Assembly (NCBI GenBank): GCA_023442525.1
Contig: JAEZZA010000025.1
Coordinates: 18,196-82,195, forward strand
DNA length: 64,000 bases
DNA from: Bacteroidota bacterium
GTDB taxonomy: Bacteria > Bacteroidota > Bacteroidia > Bacteroidales > UBA10428
Direction: 5' to 3'
Shown: positions 8,625 through 17,607 of the stretch, in pieces
Layout of the letters: every line of letters begins with the position of its first letter
Position numbering within the stretch: position 1 is the stretch's first letter
Position numbers and translations under genes: made by a program
Notes under the pieces: model-generated
Databases searched by the model: none
Seen by the model: the letters and a program-made list of their open reading frames with translations, nothing else
Told to the model about the DNA's origin: nothing

Positions 8625-9613
8625 TGCATGCTGATTAATTTATTAAACGATTCGTATGCCCTGCCGCTCTTTAGTGATTCGGTTGCCATTTCGCGACAGT
8701 CTTCCATTGATTTTCCGGGATAATAGCACATCATTGCCAGCTGAGCATTTGCAATCACAGCATTAATCTGCGATTCAGTTGCCCTACATTCAAGTACATT
8801 TTTAAATATTTCTGCCGATTCGATTATTGATGAACCACTATGTAAACCGGACGCATCTACCCTTCTAAATCCGAATTTTTCAGGCGTAGTAATTTCTTCG
8901 ACACCATTCAAAATATACTTGAATTCTCCGGTTAGTGAAATTTCATCATAACCGTCGAGGCTATGGACGATAGCAAAACGGCTGTCGGTTTGCTGGTAAA
9001 GGTAATTATACAGTCGCGCAAGATCGAGACTGTAAACACCAACCATTTGTTTGGAGGGGAATGAAGGATTAACCATTGGTCCCAGCATATTGAAGAATGT
9101 TTTCACCTTTAATGCTTTGCGGACAGGAGCAACATTTTTCATTGCCGGGTTGAACAAAGGGGCATGTAAAAAACATACTCCGGTCTTATCCAATTCGTTT
9201 TTGAGTTTATCCGGATCCGTTCCGAATTTGTATCCATAATATTCCATGATATTTGAGGAGCCACACGAAGAGGAAACTCCGTAATTGCCATGTTTGGTTA
9301 CGCTGGCACCTGCTCCGGCAAGGACAAACACGCACAGCGTGGATATATTGAATGTATCCTTACCATCACCTCCGGTTCCGCATACATCAATGGCATCAAA
9401 ATCGTTAAGGTCGACCCTGATGCACATATTTCTAAGTGCATCGCGGAAGCCTGACAATTCATCAACTGTAATGCTGCGCATGAGGTAAACAGTTATGAAG
9501 GCCGCTATTTCCGATTCAGAATAAACACCTTTGGCAATATTGGTAAGTACTTCCTCTGCCTCACTACGGGCAAGTGTCTTATGATCGAACAGATGATTCA
9601 GAATTCTTTTCAT
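8621..9613 (-). CDS. trpD: anthranilate phosphoribosyltransferase
   Basis: 330 residues. Transfers the phosphoribosyl group of PRPP to anthranilate. The PRPP-binding motif is CGTGGDGKDTFNIST, followed by KHGNYGVSSSCGSS and NMLGPMVNP, all expected in TrpD. It is not fused to a glutamine amidotransferase; trpG is the separate gene upstream. Starts 22 bp after trpG ends. Confidence 0.97.
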   Translation of the reverse strand: MKRILNHLFDHKTLARSEAEEVLTNIAKGVYSESEIAAFITVYLMRSITVDELSGFRDALRNMCIRVDLNDFDAIDVCGTGGDGKDTFNISTLCVFVLAGAGASVTKHGNYGVSSSCGSSNIMEYYGYKFGTDPDKLKNELDKTGVCFLHAPLFNPAMKNVAPVRKALKVKTFFNMLGPMVNPSFPSKQMVGVYSLDLARLYNYLYQQTDSRFAIVHSLDGYDEISLTGEFKYILNGVEEITTPEKFGFRRVDASGLHSGSSIIESAEIFKNVLECRATESQINAVIANAQLAMMCYYPGKSMEDCREMATESLKSGRAYESFNKLISMQ

Positions 9614-9635
9614 GACAGGTTCTGTTATTAATCAA

Positions 9636-10208
9636 TTACAATTTCAACCAGTTACTGATTATGTCCATTCCATGCTCGGTCAACACCGATTCGGGATGGA
9701 ACTGCAACCCCCTTACATCGTAGGTTTTATGCGATATACCCATTACAATACCTGTTTGGTCCTGACAAGTAATTGTAAAGCAAGATGGCATGGTTTCGCG
9801 TGCTACTACCCAGGAATGATATCTGCCGGCTTTAATTTCAGTGGGTAGTCCCTTAAACAGCGGCTCGCCTGTATCGGTAAGCGAAACCGTGGTGGAAAGT
9901 CCGTGAAACACCCGGCTCAGGTTGATCAAAGTACCGCCGAAGGCCTCGCCAATTGCCTGATGACCCAGGCAGATCCCGAGAATGCTTTTTTCGGGAGCAT
10001 AGCGTTTGATAATATCCAGGCAGATCCCGGATTCGACGGGGATTCCGGGGCCGGGCGAAAGAAGGATTTTATCATATTTTCCCACTTCCGGTAAACTGAT
10101 CTTATCGTTCCGGAAAACGTCGGGATACGACCCATTCAATTTCCCGATATAATGTACCAGGTTGTAGGTGAAGGAATCGTAATTATCTATTACCAGTATC
10201 TTTTTCAT
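9636..10208 (-). CDS. trpG: anthranilate synthase component II (glutamine amidotransferase)
   Basis: 190 residues, class I glutamine amidotransferase. The triad is visible: Cys in ILGICLGHQAIGE and His/Glu in LQFHPESVLTEHG; the oxyanion strand is LLSPGPGIP. It supplies ammonia to TrpE. In many bacteria the same subunit also serves para-aminobenzoate synthase (PabA), so a dual role is possible; the operon position favours trpG. It starts 7 bp after trpE ends. Confidence 0.95.
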   Translation of the reverse strand: MKKILVIDNYDSFTYNLVHYIGKLNGSYPDVFRNDKISLPEVGKYDKILLSPGPGIPVESGICLDIIKRYAPEKSILGICLGHQAIGEAFGGTLINLSRVFHGLSTTVSLTDTGEPLFKGLPTEIKAGRYHSWVVARETMPSCFTITCQDQTGIVMGISHKTYDVRGLQFHPESVLTEHGMDIISNWLKL

Positions 10209-10215
10209 TTTCAGC

Positions 10216-11622
10216 TTATTTTATGGTTGTGGCTATTTCAATAGCTTTTTTAAGCGCGCCCAGTTTATTATTGACTTCCTGGAGTTCGCTGCTTTCGTCA
10301 GAGATAGCTACAATGCCGGCACCTGCCCTGTAATACAATGTATTACCCGTGCTCAGGAATGTGCGTATCATTATTGCATGATTAAACTTCCCGTTAAAAT
10401 CGAGAAATCCAATGGCGCCACCATAATAGCCTCTGCTTTGGTGTTCATATTCATCAATAAGCTGCATGGCTTTGAATTTGGGTGCACCTGTGAGTGTGCC
10501 TGCCGGAAAGGTTGCCGTCATCATATCTATGATATCCGAATCGGGCCGAAGTTTGCCTGATACTGCAGAAACCAGGTGAATAACGTGTGAAAAAAACTGA
10601 ACTTCACGGAACTTCTCCACTGCAACATCTTCGGCGTAGCGGCTTAAATCGTTGCGTGCAAGGTCGACCAGCATTACATGTTCTGCATTTTCTTTCAGGT
10701 CGGCTGCCAGTTGCCGGGCCAAGACCTTATCACGTTCGTCATCACCCGTACGCCTGAAGGTGCCGGCAATGGGATTGATATTCGCTGTTCCCTTGCTGAC
10801 CTTCAAATGTGCTTCGGGAGATGAACCGAAGATCTTAAATCCCCCGTAATCGAAATAAAAGAGGTATGGCGAAGGGTTCACTGAGCGAAGTGCACGGTAA
10901 ACATTAAAATCATCACCAAGAAATTCCTGTGAATACTGACGCGACAAGACGATCTGGAAAACATCGCCGCGATGGCAATGTAATTTTCCTTTGCTGACCA
11001 TATTTTTATAATCTTCGTCGGTTATGTCGGCCTGCTCATCACCAATGGTCCGAAAGTTATAAACCGCTGGATTCCGGCTGTTCAAAATGGTTTCAATACG
11101 TTCGGTCTCGTCAGGTTCACCATTGATGCGATTTTCAATAATATGAAGTATGTTCTGAAAATGGTTAATGGCAATTATATAATTATAGAAATGGTATTTC
11201 ATCTGAGGAATCTTCTGCGCCTTTGAGGTACGGTCGTTCAGACTGATGTTTTCGAAATACCTAACGGCATCGTAAGAGGCATAGCCAAAAAGGCCGTTAA
11301 CCGGCACGTCCTGTGCGGGCTGATGAACAAAGGAATTCATAAACCTGCGAAACGATTGCTTGAAGACTTCGGGAGAAAAAATTTCCGTTTCGACAACACT
11401 GCCGTCGGGATAAGTCTCGGTAGACAGTCCGTCGTTAATTTCAAAGCCTGCCAGTGGTTTCAGGCAAATAAAAGAGTAACTGTTCTCGTTTCCGTGATAG
11501 TCGGAACTTTCGAGCAACAGCGAATTGGGGTACACATCTCTTAGGCGGAGATAAATGCTGACCGGAGTGATGGTGTCAGCCAGGAGTTTTCGTGCGGTTG
11601 TTTGAATCGTAAATTGTTTCAT
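10216..11622 (-). CDS. trpE: anthranilate synthase component I
   Basis: 468 residues, chorismate-binding fold. N-terminal SLLLESSDY followed by YSFICLKPLAGF is the region that binds feedback-inhibiting tryptophan in TrpE. The catalytic domain has GSSPEAHLKVSKG, NPIAGTFRRTGDD, HVMLVDLARNDLSRYA and FPAGTLTGAPKFKAMQLI. It is the first structural gene of the operon and starts 20 bp after the attenuator hairpin, so its expression depends on readthrough there. Conservation of the LLES motif suggests enzyme-level inhibition by Trp in addition to attenuation. Confidence 0.97.
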   Translation of the reverse strand: MKQFTIQTTARKLLADTITPVSIYLRLRDVYPNSLLLESSDYHGNENSYSFICLKPLAGFEINDGLSTETYPDGSVVETEIFSPEVFKQSFRRFMNSFVHQPAQDVPVNGLFGYASYDAVRYFENISLNDRTSKAQKIPQMKYHFYNYIIAINHFQNILHIIENRINGEPDETERIETILNSRNPAVYNFRTIGDEQADITDEDYKNMVSKGKLHCHRGDVFQIVLSRQYSQEFLGDDFNVYRALRSVNPSPYLFYFDYGGFKIFGSSPEAHLKVSKGTANINPIAGTFRRTGDDERDKVLARQLAADLKENAEHVMLVDLARNDLSRYAEDVAVEKFREVQFFSHVIHLVSAVSGKLRPDSDIIDMMTATFPAGTLTGAPKFKAMQLIDEYEHQSRGYYGGAIGFLDFNGKFNHAIMIRTFLSTGNTLYYRAGAGIVAISDESSELQEVNNKLGALKKAIEIATTIK

Positions 11623-11635
11623 AGTCGGGTTTAAA

Positions 11636-11671
11636 ATAAAAAACGGCCTACCGTGAGTACGATAGGCCGTT
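11636..11671 (-). terminator. trp attenuator: intrinsic terminator competing with an antiterminator
   Basis: On the minus strand the hairpin has arms AACGGCCTA (11671-11663) and TAGGCCGTT (11650-11642), and is followed by a U-run (T at 11641-11638 and beyond). Its loop and 3' arm contain CTCACGGTA (11657-11649), exactly complementary to TACCGTGAG at 11714-11706, just at the end of the leader peptide gene. Pairing of these two 9-base segments would prevent the terminator. A competing short hairpin (TCTCA/TGAGA) can form around the leader stop codon. This is the 1:2, 2:3, 3:4 arrangement of amino-acid attenuators. Confidence 0.9.
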
Positions 11672-11706
11672 GTTATATCTTGATTTTGTTCAAAAAGGTA
11701 ACGGTC

Positions 11707-11757
11707 TCACGGTATTATGAGATTTGACAAGCGCCACCACCACCAATTTGAACTCAT
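11707..11757 (-). CDS. trpL: trp operon leader peptide with four consecutive Trp codons
   Basis: ATG at 11757-11755 opens a 16-codon frame reading MSSNWWWWRLSNLIIP, ending with TGA at 11709-11707. Four tandem TGG codons (11742-11731) are a very strong mark of a ribosome-stalling leader. An AAAAGGATG context provides a weak ribosome site. A ribosome stalled at the Trp codons leaves segment 11714-11706 free to act as antiterminator; one that reaches the stop codon covers it and lets the terminator form. It is separated from trpE by 84 bases that contain the attenuator. Confidence 0.92.
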   Translation of the reverse strand: MSSNWWWWRLSNLIIP

Positions 11758-11784
11758 CCTTTTCATTGGAATATTATTACAAGG

Positions 11785-11792
11785 CAAATATA
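11785..11792 (-). promoter_or_regulatory. probable trp operon promoter, -7 element
   Basis: TATATTTG on the minus strand fits the Bacteroidota -7 consensus TAnnTTTG. It lies in the 50-bp gap between the clpX stop and the leader peptide start, placing transcription start about 20 bases before the leader ATG. No clear TTTG -33 box is seen at the usual spacing. Confidence 0.6.
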
Positions 11793-11807
11793 TAATTATT
11801 TTTAATA

Positions 11808-13028
11808 CTATGCTGCTTTCAGACGATGGAGATTGATTTTTTCGATTTTAGTTTTTGCATAATCCATCGTAATGGTAATTTCGTGATCATCTGTAGAAGG
11901 TTGTTCGTACATCACATCAACCATGATAGCCTCGCAGATTGAACGTAGTCCTCTTGCACCGAGTTTGAATTCAACAGCTTTATCAACAATAAAATCAAGG
12001 GCATCTTCCTCGAAAGTCAGTACAACATTATCCATCTCGAACAATTTGATATACTGTTTGATAATGGAGTTTTTGGGCTCGGTAAGAATACTCCTCAGAG
12101 TTTTCCGATCGAGTTGCTGCAAGTAGGTGAGGATGGGAAGCCGTCCGATAATTTCGGGTATCATTCCATACGACCTCAGGTCTTGCGGTGCAATGTACTG
12201 CATCAGATTATCCCGTTCGATACGATCGGTTTGTCGTGCTGCATTAAAGCCGACCACGGTTGTATTCAATCTATTGGCTATTTTCCTTTCGATTCCCTCA
12301 AAAGCTCCTCCGCAAATGAACAATATGTTCCGTGTATCCACGGGTATCATTTTCTGGTCGGGATGTTTTCTGCCTCCCTGGGGAGGAACATTTACAACCG
12401 ATCCTTCGAGGAGTTTAAGAAGTCCCTGCTGCACACCTTCGCCCGAAACGTCGCGCGTAATTGAGGGGTTATCGCCTTTACGTGCAATTTTATCGATTTC
12501 ATCTATAAACACTATACCCTTCTCTGCGGCTTCGGTATTGTAATCGGCAACCTGAAGCAAACGTGTAAGGATGCTTTCGATATCTTCACCCACATATCCG
12601 GCTTCGGTAAGAACGGTGGCATCAACAATAGTAAAAGGCACATGCAGCAACTTGGCGATAGTTCGTGCAAGAAGTGTTTTCCCGGTACCCGTTTCGCCCA
12701 CCAGTATGATGTTTGATTTTTCGATTTCCACATCATCATTCTGGTCGCGTCTGTTCTGCATCAAACGTTTATAATGATTGTATACAGCTACTGAGATGGT
12801 TTTCTTTGCTTCTTCCTGTCCTATAACATACAGATCAAGGAATTTCTTGATTTCCTTAGGTTTAAGGAGCTTGATGGTATTTACATCAAAAGGAGCCTTT
12901 TTGCGTGTTTCTTCCTGCACGATCTCGTAAGCCTGCTCCACGCAATTATCGCATATATGGCCGGAGATACCGGCTATAAGCAGATTAGTGTCCCTTTTAT
13001 CCCGACCGCAAAATGAGCATTTATCCAT
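11808..13028 (-). CDS. clpX: ATP-dependent Clp protease ATP-binding subunit ClpX
   Basis: 406 residues. N-terminal C4 zinc-binding domain (CSFCG ... CDNC), AAA+ module with Walker A GETGTGKT, Walker B IVFIDEIDKIA, the pore loop region and the RLPILTYLQQLD sensor segment. It unfolds tagged substrates and feeds them to ClpP. It is the third gene of tig-clpP-clpX, the usual order, 84 bp after clpP. Confidence 0.98.
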   Translation of the reverse strand: MDKCSFCGRDKRDTNLLIAGISGHICDNCVEQAYEIVQEETRKKAPFDVNTIKLLKPKEIKKFLDLYVIGQEEAKKTISVAVYNHYKRLMQNRRDQNDDVEIEKSNIILVGETGTGKTLLARTIAKLLHVPFTIVDATVLTEAGYVGEDIESILTRLLQVADYNTEAAEKGIVFIDEIDKIARKGDNPSITRDVSGEGVQQGLLKLLEGSVVNVPPQGGRKHPDQKMIPVDTRNILFICGGAFEGIERKIANRLNTTVVGFNAARQTDRIERDNLMQYIAPQDLRSYGMIPEIIGRLPILTYLQQLDRKTLRSILTEPKNSIIKQYIKLFEMDNVVLTFEEDALDFIVDKAVEFKLGARGLRSICEAIMVDVMYEQPSTDDHEITITMDYAKTKIEKINLHRLKAA

Positions 13029-13112
13029 TATCTGTAACTTTTATCAGGGTTTAACCTGGCTCCTTGTTCTTTTACGAATTCGAGCAAGTAAAGTTAAGTA
13101 AAATATTTTTAC

Positions 13113-13793
13113 TTACTTTTCCTTGGTCCTCTCAAGGATCTCATCAATCATGCCATATTCCAGGGCCTCACTGGCAGTCATCCAGTAATCCCTGTCGCTG
13201 TCCTTTTCAACCTTTTCAAGGCTGTTTCCGGAGTGTTCTGCAATTATGGTATAGAGTTCCAGGCGAAGTTTGAGAATTTCACGTGCTGTAATCTCTATAT
13301 CGGTTGCCTGGCCTTGTGCTCCACCCATGGGCTGGTGTATCATTATCCTGGAATGACGAAGAGCCGAACGCTTGCCTTTTGTTCCTGCACAAAGCAGAAC
13401 TGCTCCCATGGATGCCGCCATACCTGTGCAGATAGTAGCCACATCGCAGGTAACGTACTGCATGGTATCATAAATGCCCAAACCTGCATGAACAGCGCCA
13501 CCGGGGGTATTGAAATAAATCTGAATATCTTTTCCGGGATCAACAGAATCAAGGTACAGGAGCTGAGCCTGAACAATATTAGCCACGTAATCGTCGATTG
13601 GTAATCCCAGGAACAATATCCTGTCCATCATGAGTCTCGAAAAAACGTCCATCTGGGCAATATTCAGCTGACGTTCTTCGATGATAGTAGGAGAAATATA
13701 ACTGCTTGAAACCGAGATATACCTATCCAGGTTCATGCTGCTGATGCCCATGTGCCTGGTGGCATATTTATTAAAATCCTTCATCAGGTCCAT
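13113..13793 (-). CDS. clpP: ATP-dependent Clp protease proteolytic subunit
   Basis: 226 residues. The catalytic serine is in GMAASMGAVLL and the histidine in SRIMIHQPMGG; the Asp lies in the C-terminal part. N-terminal leader MKDFNKYATRHMGISSMNLDRY resembles the processed prosequence of Bacteroidota ClpP. Upstream start codons in the leader make the exact start uncertain by a few residues. It is 18 bp downstream of tig. Confidence 0.97.
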   Translation of the reverse strand: MDLMKDFNKYATRHMGISSMNLDRYISVSSSYISPTIIEERQLNIAQMDVFSRLMMDRILFLGLPIDDYVANIVQAQLLYLDSVDPGKDIQIYFNTPGGAVHAGLGIYDTMQYVTCDVATICTGMAASMGAVLLCAGTKGKRSALRHSRIMIHQPMGGAQGQATDIEITAREILKLRLELYTIIAEHSGNSLEKVEKDSDRDYWMTASEALEYGMIDEILERTKEK

Positions 13794-13811
13794 ACGCGTA
13801 CTATTTTAAAC

Positions 13812-15173
13812 TTACTTTTCGAAGAGCTTATTAAAATCTTCCAAAGATACCTCTTTGGTATCGAGTTTCACAGTTTTCTGCAACCAATCGAATACCTTAT
13901 TTTCATTCAGACTTTCGGTGTACCTGTTTCTTTCGTCTTCGCGGGCCATGCTTTCTTTTGCATATTTATCCAGCATATCGGCGGGAACATCTGCTATTCC
14001 ATAATACTGTGCAAATTGCTGTCTGATCGACTCTGCAATATGATCCTGTAACTCTTCCTGATTTATTTTGATCTCATTATCGCGGGTAATTTTACCCTTT
14101 ATCAGTTGCCACCTGAGGTCTTCGGTGAAATGCTCGTAATCCTTCTCAATCTGCTCCATGGTAACCTTTCCCTCATTAGTATGCAGGAGCCAGCGCTTTA
14201 AAAATGCATCGGGGAGCGATTGGGTGAATTTACCAAGAAGGTACTGGCGGACATCAAGTCTGAACCTATAATCGCTGTTCCTATCATAAGCTTTCTTTAA
14301 TTCTTCTGCAATTTTACTGCGAAATTCCTCTTCCGACTTTACCGTATCGGGGCCGTACGCCTTGTTGAATAAATCCTGGTTTACTTCGGCATCCACAAAA
14401 CGCGATACTGAAAGTATCTTTACGTTGAAATCAGGATTCATACCTTCGAGCCTCGATTTGTCGATCCTGAGCATCGCGGCCCTGTCGGTTTCATTTTCAA
14501 AAGCCTTATTAATATTTAAGACAAGCTGGTCGTCTTTCTTAAGTCCTTTGAATTTATTCCTGCTTTCCTCATCTTTTATAAATTCGAGTGAGATTGTGGT
14601 TTCTTCAACATTCACACCATTTTCACTTGTTGTTCCGTCGGGATTAAGTTCCTGAAAAGCAACTTTCAGAGTTTCATTGAGATCGTCTACCTGTTCAGCA
14701 TCCAAAAGTGACCCGAAACGTTTGGCCATTCGTTCGATCTGGTGGTTAATTTCCTCATCATCCACCCGGATTGTATAGAAAGGCACCTGATCCTGGTCGC
14801 CGACAGTAATATTCAAATCAGGAGCTATGCCGACATCAAACACAAACTTGAATTCGGTATCGTTATCCCAGTCGATTGATAAAGGATGTTGTTCGTTAGG
14901 CAACGGTTCTCCCAGGATATTCAGTTTCTCCTCAACCAGATAATTAGTAAGCGATTCGGCCAGAACCTTGTTTATCTCTTCGGCAAGAACAGGCTTCCTG
15001 TACATTTTATTGACCAGTCCCTGAGGAACTTTCCCGGGCCTGAATCCGTCAAATCTGGCCTTACGGCGATAATCCTTCAATACATTATCTACTCTTTCCT
15101 CGTAATCGGGCTTTTCAATAGTCACGGTAATCACCGCATTCAAATCGTCAATCTGATCTTTAGTAATGTTCAT
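13812..15173 (-). CDS. tig: trigger factor (ribosome-associated chaperone)
   Basis: 453 residues. The N-terminal ribosome-binding domain carries FDGFRPGKVPQGLVNKMY, the Bacteroidota version of the GFRxGKVP signature. The middle FKBP-like domain is divergent (residues about 150-240), as is usual in the phylum, so prolyl isomerase activity may be weak or absent. The C-terminal helical arms follow. First protein gene of tig-clpP-clpX and transcribed in the same direction as the tRNA-Leu just upstream. Confidence 0.95.
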   Translation of the reverse strand: MNITKDQIDDLNAVITVTIEKPDYEERVDNVLKDYRRKARFDGFRPGKVPQGLVNKMYRKPVLAEEINKVLAESLTNYLVEEKLNILGEPLPNEQHPLSIDWDNDTEFKFVFDVGIAPDLNITVGDQDQVPFYTIRVDDEEINHQIERMAKRFGSLLDAEQVDDLNETLKVAFQELNPDGTTSENGVNVEETTISLEFIKDEESRNKFKGLKKDDQLVLNINKAFENETDRAAMLRIDKSRLEGMNPDFNVKILSVSRFVDAEVNQDLFNKAYGPDTVKSEEEFRSKIAEELKKAYDRNSDYRFRLDVRQYLLGKFTQSLPDAFLKRWLLHTNEGKVTMEQIEKDYEHFTEDLRWQLIKGKITRDNEIKINQEELQDHIAESIRQQFAQYYGIADVPADMLDKYAKESMAREDERNRYTESLNENKVFDWLQKTVKLDTKEVSLEDFNKLFEK

Positions 15174-15234
15174 CGATGTATTTTTATTATTAATATCCTG
15201 CCCAGAACCTGTACTGCCATAACAGCATTACCAG

Positions 15235-15316
15235 TGCGGATGAAGGGACTCGAACCCCCACGCCTTACGGCACAAGATCCTAAGTCTTGCGCGGCTACCA
15301 ATTACGCCACATCCGC
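15235..15316 (-). tRNA. tRNA-Leu (anticodon UAG)
   Basis: On the minus strand the 82-base sequence begins GCGGATG and ends CATCCGC plus discriminator A, giving a perfect 7-bp acceptor stem. The T-arm GGGGGTTCGAGTCCC is standard, the anticodon stem encloses loop CTTAGGA (anticodon TAG), and a long variable arm is present as in class II tRNAs. CCA is not encoded. Confidence 0.95.
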
Positions 15317-15330
15317 GGCAAAATTTCGCG

Positions 15331-15338
15331 CAAAGATA
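15331..15338 (-). promoter_or_regulatory. probable -7 promoter element for tRNA-Leu and tig
   Basis: TATCTTTG on the minus strand fits TAnnTTTG and lies 15 bases before the tRNA 5' end, so transcription would start about 8 bases ahead of the mature tRNA. No exact TTTG -33 box; TTTTCG occurs near the expected place. Confidence 0.55.
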
Positions 15339-15471
15339 CCACTTTTTACTTTTCGCGAAAATAAAACTGCAATCAATACTTGAAAATTGAACTGTTTATC
15401 ATTTTAATTGTCAATATGGTAATTACTGAAATAAGTTTTTTAAAATATAAAAACTACAAAATCCATTTACC

Positions 15472-16317
15472 ATGAAAAAAATAATGAGTTTTTTGCTACT
15501 CAATTGCATTTTAATTACCCTTTACGGCCAGGAAGTTTTTATTTCCGACAGACTGACAAAAAAATGGGAAGTCAAAGATGAACTGAAGGTACCGGAATCG
15601 GTTTTTTATGATAATCTGAACTCGGTGATTTATGTTTCGAATGTATCAGGTGCACCGACAGAGAAAGACAATAACGGATTCATATCAAAACTTTCGCCCG
15701 ACGGGAAGCTCATAACAGGACAATGGGTAACGGGTCTTCATGCTCCCAAGGGAATAGGGGTTGTGGGCAATCTGCTTTACGTATCGGATATTGACAGGGT
15801 AGCAGAAATAGATATCAAACAGGGAAAAATTGTGCGTTTTATTGAAGTACCCGGATCAGCCTTTCTTAACGATATTGCCACCGATGCTCAGGGCAATGTT
15901 TATGTTTCAGATTCCCAAAACAGTACAATCCATGTGATAAGGCAGGGCAAAGTTGAACTACTGGCTAAAACAGACGCTCTTGAAGGCATAAACGGATTAT
16001 ATGTTTATGAAGGAAACCTGTTGGCAGGACTTAAAAATAAAATCGTAAGAATTGATCTGAAAACCAAAGAAATAATAGATTTTATAAAGGATACAGGAGG
16101 TATTGACGGACTCGTTCCTGACGGAGAGGACAGTTTTCTGATTTCCGACTGGCAGGGTCATGTGTATCTGGTTGGACAAAGTTCCCCAAAAGAACTTCTG
16201 ATTGATACTACGCCGTCTAAGGTGAATGCTGCTGACATTGATTATGTTGTATCCAGGAAATTGCTACTTGTGCCTACTTTCAGCGCAAACTCGGTTGCAG
16301 CTTATGAATTGAAATAG
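15472..16317 (+). CDS. secreted SMP-30/gluconolactonase-like beta-propeller protein
   Basis: 281 residues with a signal peptide (residues 1-19, ending YGQ). The mature protein is a six-bladed propeller of the SMP-30/LRE/NHL type: repeated blades of the form VFYDNLNSVIYVSNVSG, GLHAPKGIGVVGNLLYVSDID, DIATDAQGNVYVSDSQNSTI and DGLVPDGEDSFLISDW. Such proteins are often calcium-dependent lactonases or sugar-binding scaffolds; metal ligands are not certain here. The gene stands alone, divergent from tRNA-Leu/tig. Exact activity unknown. Confidence 0.8.
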   Translation: MKKIMSFLLLNCILITLYGQEVFISDRLTKKWEVKDELKVPESVFYDNLNSVIYVSNVSGAPTEKDNNGFISKLSPDGKLITGQWVTGLHAPKGIGVVGNLLYVSDIDRVAEIDIKQGKIVRFIEVPGSAFLNDIATDAQGNVYVSDSQNSTIHVIRQGKVELLAKTDALEGINGLYVYEGNLLAGLKNKIVRIDLKTKEIIDFIKDTGGIDGLVPDGEDSFLISDWQGHVYLVGQSSPKELLIDTTPSKVNAADIDYVVSRKLLLVPTFSANSVAAYELK

Positions 16318-16352
16318 GAAGATACTGGATACTGATAACACCCGGTCGCACA

Positions 16353-16401
16353 CCTGACAGGAGTAATACCTGTCAGGAAGCGCCCCGGTCCACCTGACAG
16401 G
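16353..16401. repeat. three copies of CCTGACAGG in alternating orientation
   Basis: CCTGACAGG at 16353-16361, its reverse complement CCTGTCAGG at 16369-16377, and CCTGACAGG again at 16393-16401. The first two can form a 9-bp hairpin with a 7-base loop; the first and third are also preceded by a similar CCGGTC. It sits between two convergent genes and may act as a transcription end or be a repetitive palindrome. No T-run. Confidence 0.6.
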
Positions 16402-16413
16402 TCTGATATCCTT

Positions 16414-17526
16414 TTAAATTTTAATCAGTTCATAGGTTCGTTGACCCAGTCCGATTTCCTCGGCATAAGCAAGGGCTTCTTTCCAGCTTACATTAGGATG
16501 CGTCATGGCAAATTTGTCTTTACCACAATACTGGTCGTGAGATTCACCCTTGTAAATTCTGTTTCCTGATAAAAGCGGAGCATTAATTACCATATCGGCA
16601 CATGCCTGATCAAGAGCAACCGGATCGAATGAGGCAGCAATTCCAATATCGGGTACAAGCGGGTAATCATTGAAGTTCCAGCAATCGCAGTCGGGCGAAA
16701 CATCCATGATAAAGCTTATGTGGAAAGCTGGTTTGTCTTTTACCACAGCCAGTGTATATTCGGCTATTTTGCGGCCCGACAGTTCGGAGGCATTTTCCCA
16801 TACAGCCTGGGCAGAATCGTACTGGCATACTGCAACACATTGACCACATCCGATACAGGAGTCGTAATCGATAACCGCTACGTTATCATCGCCGATTGTC
16901 ACTGCCTCATGTGCACAGTTTCTAACGCATATTGCACATCCGGTACAATTTTCCGCGACAATCTGAGGTTTCGAGGTCGAGTGCAATTCCATTTTGCCAC
17001 CAACAGAAGCACATCCCATACCGATATTCTTTAATACACCTCCAAAACCGGTGAGTTCATGACCCTTAAAATGCGTCATCGAAATCAGCACGTCGGCATC
17101 CATAACCGATCGTCCGATTTTTGCAGTAGTGCAATGCTGAAGGTTCAGAGGAACATCCACATAATCCATACCTCTCAATCCGTCGGCGATGATAACCGGA
17201 CAATCCACCGCGAGCGGATTGAAGCCGTTTTCCCATGCGCTCCTAAGGTGATCCACTGCATTCGAACGCATACCCGAGTACAACGTGTTGGCATCGGTGA
17301 GGAAGGGTTTAGCTCCTTTGTTTTTCAGAAACTTTACCACTGTTGAGGCAAAATTCGGGCGGATATATGAAAGGTTTCCGGGTTCGCCAAAATGGATTTT
17401 TACTGCCGTGATTTTCCGGTTGAAATCAATTTTGTCGATTCCGGCTTTAGTGATAAGCGCTTCAAGCTTTCGCTGCAGGTTAAGATGCGAATGAGCCCTT
17501 AGATCGGTGAAAAATACCTGAGACAT
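16414..17526 (-). CDS. DUF362 domain protein with two 4Fe-4S clusters
   Basis: 370 residues. The N-terminal DUF362 domain (roughly 30-180) includes KIHFGEPGNLSYIRP and MTHFKGHELTGFGGVLKNIGMGC. A ferredoxin insert follows with CTGCAICVRNC and CIGCGQCVAVC, giving eight cluster cysteines. C-terminal DUF362 continues with GIAASFDPVALDQACADM. It is a cytoplasmic iron-sulfur protein; the electron partner and substrate are not known. Monocistronic on the minus strand, upstream of the lptB gene's direction of reading. Confidence 0.88.
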   Translation of the reverse strand: MSQVFFTDLRAHSHLNLQRKLEALITKAGIDKIDFNRKITAVKIHFGEPGNLSYIRPNFASTVVKFLKNKGAKPFLTDANTLYSGMRSNAVDHLRSAWENGFNPLAVDCPVIIADGLRGMDYVDVPLNLQHCTTAKIGRSVMDADVLISMTHFKGHELTGFGGVLKNIGMGCASVGGKMELHSTSKPQIVAENCTGCAICVRNCAHEAVTIGDDNVAVIDYDSCIGCGQCVAVCQYDSAQAVWENASELSGRKIAEYTLAVVKDKPAFHISFIMDVSPDCDCWNFNDYPLVPDIGIAASFDPVALDQACADMVINAPLLSGNRIYKGESHDQYCGKDKFAMTHPNVSWKEALAYAEEIGLGQRTYELIKI

Positions 17527-17607
17527 ATATTATCAATTTAATCACATTCCAACATTGGCGAATTGGAGAATGGCACATTTACAAATTGTGCAAATTAGCA
17601 CACTATA

